64,000 nt of DNA from Nocardia wallacei (GTDB lineage: Bacteria; Actinomycetota; Actinomycetes; Mycobacteriales; Mycobacteriaceae): positions 5,456,001-5,520,000 of the forward strand of contig NZ_AP023396.1 of assembly GCF_014466955.1 (NCBI RefSeq), written 5' to 3'. Both the position numbers and the translations under genes were made by a program. Each line of letters begins with the position of its first letter. The first letter of the stretch is position 1. The notes under the pieces are model-generated. The model did no database searches. It saw only the letters and a list, made by a program, of their open reading frames with translations, and had not been told where the DNA came from. Below, piece after piece: positions 62,476 to 64,000 of the stretch.

Positions 62476-62581
62476 TCAGCTGGAGAACCACAGGGGCAGC
62501 ACCCACCGGGAGCCATCAACCGGGAAACCGAACGGGTGATACCCACCAGGAGCCCTCAATTCGGGAACCACATGGGATAGA
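62476..62581. repeat. 40-bp tandem repeat copying the GNAT 3' end
   Basis: Units 62476-62515 and 62516-62555 (40 bp each) and a partial third at 62556-62581 that is the end of the GNAT gene. Each begins with TCA, the complement of its stop codon, followed by GGGAAACC/GGAGAACC-like sequence. The extra two lie between GNAT and gcvT. Confidence 0.85.
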
Positions 62582-63170
62582 GGGTGGGGCCGTTCTCCGG
62601 AAGTGCGATCGGGTCGCCCTGGTGGGCGAAACCGTGGCGGGCGTAGAGGCGGGCGGAGCGTTCGGTGCTGGCTTCGAGGTAGGCGGGAAGGCCGTCGCTC
62701 GCCGTGGCTTTCACGCGGGCCTCGACGATGGCTCCGCCCGCGCCCGAGCCGCGGTGCCGCGGAAGAGTGACGATCGCCTGGAGGTAGCGGTGCGGGAACT
62801 GGGTGGGGTGGCGTTCGGCGATGGCGGCGGTGACGGCCGCCATGCGGCGGAACGGCGGGAGCGGAGTGTTCTCGAACAGGTGCCGCGCCTCCTGCGCCTC
62901 CTGCCGGACCCGGTCGAGATCCGGCAGCGTCTGCCACAGCGATACCGACCAGATGTCGTCGCCGGCGCCGGCCACCCAGATCTCGTCGTCGCGCAGGGCG
63001 CGGGCGACCACCTCGGGCACGTACTCCGCGCGGAAGCGCTCGGCGATGTCCGGGTGGCCGTCCAGCACCCATGCCGAGACCGCCTCGTCGGCGCTCGCTT
63101 CGGCGAATACGCGCGCCACCGTCTCGGCCTCCGCCGGTTCCGCGCGGCGCACCGTGAGCTGTGTCTGCAT
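62556..63170 (-). CDS. GNAT-family N-acetyltransferase
   Basis: 204 aa from ATG 63168-63170 after GGGAGG. N-terminal LTVRRAEPAEAETVARVFAE, acetyl-CoA loop in RHRGSGAGGAIVEARVKATA, and YLEASTERSARLYARHGFAH, all standard for GNAT. Substrate unknown. Its 3' end was copied outward twice (see the repeat at 62476). Divergent from the zinc-ribbon TetR gene at 63261. Confidence 0.92.
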   Translation of the reverse strand: MQTQLTVRRAEPAEAETVARVFAEASADEAVSAWVLDGHPDIAERFRAEYVPEVVARALRDDEIWVAGAGDDIWSVSLWQTLPDLDRVRQEAQEARHLFENTPLPPFRRMAAVTAAIAERHPTQFPHRYLQAIVTLPRHRGSGAGGAIVEARVKATASDGLPAYLEASTERSARLYARHGFAHQGDPIALPENGPTLYPMWFPN

Positions 63171-63243
63171 TTGACCTCCCGAAAGTGAACACTGTGCTTG
63201 TTCGCCAACATATGGGGCGGCTAGCGGTGATACGAGTATTTCG

Positions 63244-63261
63244 TCACACTGCAATGTGTGA
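63244..63261. promoter_or_regulatory. Probable TetR operator
   Basis: TCACAC-tgcaat-GTGTGA is an 18-bp dyad between the divergent GNAT and TetR genes; its last base is the A of the TetR ATG at 63261. Binding would block the TetR start itself. Confidence 0.6.
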
Positions 63262-64000
63262 TGAAAACGGCCTGCGCGGTGTGCGGTGGCGAGCTGCCGC
63301 AACCGCGGCGTGGCCGCCGACGCCGGTACTGCTCACGCGCGTGTCAGGCCCGCGCTTACCGCGCGCGCCGCGACACCGCCGCGATACCGCCGCGCCGGGC
63401 CCGGCCGCGACGGCTCACGACGGTCGGAATCGTCCGCGCCGCAGTGGAATTGGCCGATCGCGACGGCCTGTCCGCCCTGTCCATGCGTCGGCTCGCCACC
63501 GAATTGCAGGTCGCGACCGCCGCCCTGTACCGCCACTTCCCCGATCGCGACACCCTGCTCGCCGAGATGGCGGAACTGGTCATCGCCGAAATACCGCCGC
63601 CGCCAACGGATCTCGTAGGCTGGCGGGAACGCATCGGCTACGAGGCCCGGGGGGAATGGCAGCTCTACCGGCGACATCCGTGGATGCTGCCGGTCCTCGC
63701 ACGGACCCAGCCGCCGGTGGGACCGGCCCTGCTCGACAGTCTGGAAAGGTTCTTCGCCGCCTTCGAAGGGCCGGACATCGACCGCGATGCTGTGCTCTCG
63801 ATCTACCTGTCGGTCTCCGGTCTGGTCCAGGGCCTCGCGCTGCTCCCCGCCTCCGAACGCGCCGGATCGGCCGAGACCTTCCGCGCCACGGCCCTCGAGC
63901 TGGTCTTCGCGCACACCTACCCGACTCTGTCCCGTTACTTCGCCGCGCCGACCGACAGCATCGACCTGGATTTCGACCGGCTGTTCGAGGACGCCCTTGC
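63261..64000 (+). CDS. TetR-family regulator with N-terminal zinc-ribbon-like motif (partial)
   Basis: Runs off the window end; 246 codons visible. ATG 63261. The N-terminus has four cysteines, C5/C8 in ACAVCGGE and C24/C28 in YCSRACQARAYRARR, in the pattern of a small zinc-finger, followed by a basic linker. The TetR HTH is at about 50-100 (VGIVRAAVELADRDGLSALS, MRRLATELQVATAALYRHF). The effector domain is partly present. Similar fused proteins occur in Nocardia and Streptomyces, as I recall. Confidence 0.88.
   Translation, partial: MKTACAVCGGELPQPRRGRRRRYCSRACQARAYRARRDTAAIPPRRARPRRLTTVGIVRAAVELADRDGLSALSMRRLATELQVATAALYRHFPDRDTLLAEMAELVIAEIPPPPTDLVGWRERIGYEARGEWQLYRRHPWMLPVLARTQPPVGPALLDSLERFFAAFEGPDIDRDAVLSIYLSVSGLVQGLALLPASERAGSAETFRATALELVFAHTYPTLSRYFAAPTDSIDLDFDRLFEDAL

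Overview
The window is high-GC actinobacterial chromosome, most likely Nocardia or a close mycolic-acid relative. The backbone genes match, from memory, the Mycobacterium tuberculosis neighbourhood Rv2192c-Rv2211c: qcrC-ctaE beside trpD, ctaF-ctaC beside asnB, then cobT, cobS, a DUF3043 membrane protein, an IscA-type protein, adoK, ilvE and gcvT. Starts are often GTG or TTG, and no tRNA, rRNA or CRISPR is visible.

Layout. (1) 1-2624: the end of the bc1-aa3 respiratory cluster (qcrC, ctaE) and trpD. (2) 2643-47206: about 44.6 kb of accessory genes that separate trpD from ctaF/ctaC. It holds one intact IS5-type element (3886-4971); a VOC-MerR pair with a TipA-like operator; a sulfotransferase-SDR-DUF1214 operon beside cysNC and cysD with a divergent IclR regulator (12059-19026); a KASIII-like gene beside a TetR gene broken by an in-frame stop (21675-23571); a four-gene operon resembling the Streptomyces SCO2521-SCO2524 families, including a P-loop protein with a variant Walker A motif (24834-29680); a MoxR/VWA pair; an XRE regulator with two tandem DUF397 genes; and a CYP157-like P450 without an ExxR motif beside a phosphotransferase. 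(3) 47267-64000: conserved backbone again. It has the oxidase subunits CtaF and CtaC, asnB, cobS and a fused cobU-cobT, a GlxA-type regulator, DUF3043, an IscA-like protein, adoK, an MBL hydrolase, ilvE, gcvT and a GNAT gene, ending in a TetR regulator with an N-terminal zinc-ribbon-like segment that runs off the window.

Working relations. QcrC, CtaE, CtaC and CtaF belong to the cytochrome bcc-aa3 supercomplex. CysD and CysNC would make PAPS, the sulfate donor used by the neighbouring sulfotransferase. CobU-CobT and CobS carry out nucleotide-loop assembly of cobalamin. Many accessory genes sit divergently to their own regulators with clear inverted-repeat operators between them (6103-6117, 18079-18092, 20244-20260, 22747-22796, 56196-56242, 63244-63261).

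A recurring oddity is short-period degenerate tandem repeats in intergenic space: 45 bp at 4976, 36 bp at 32101, about 40 bp over 45100-45770, a 69+81 bp higher-order array at 52435, 23 bp at 56480 and 40 bp at 62476. The four large arrays are C-rich on the same strand, and two of the arrays are outward copies of a gene's 3' end. A 42-bp near-identical piece of ctaC also lies at the 3' end of cobS. Names are from recognition of translated sequence; nothing was searched.
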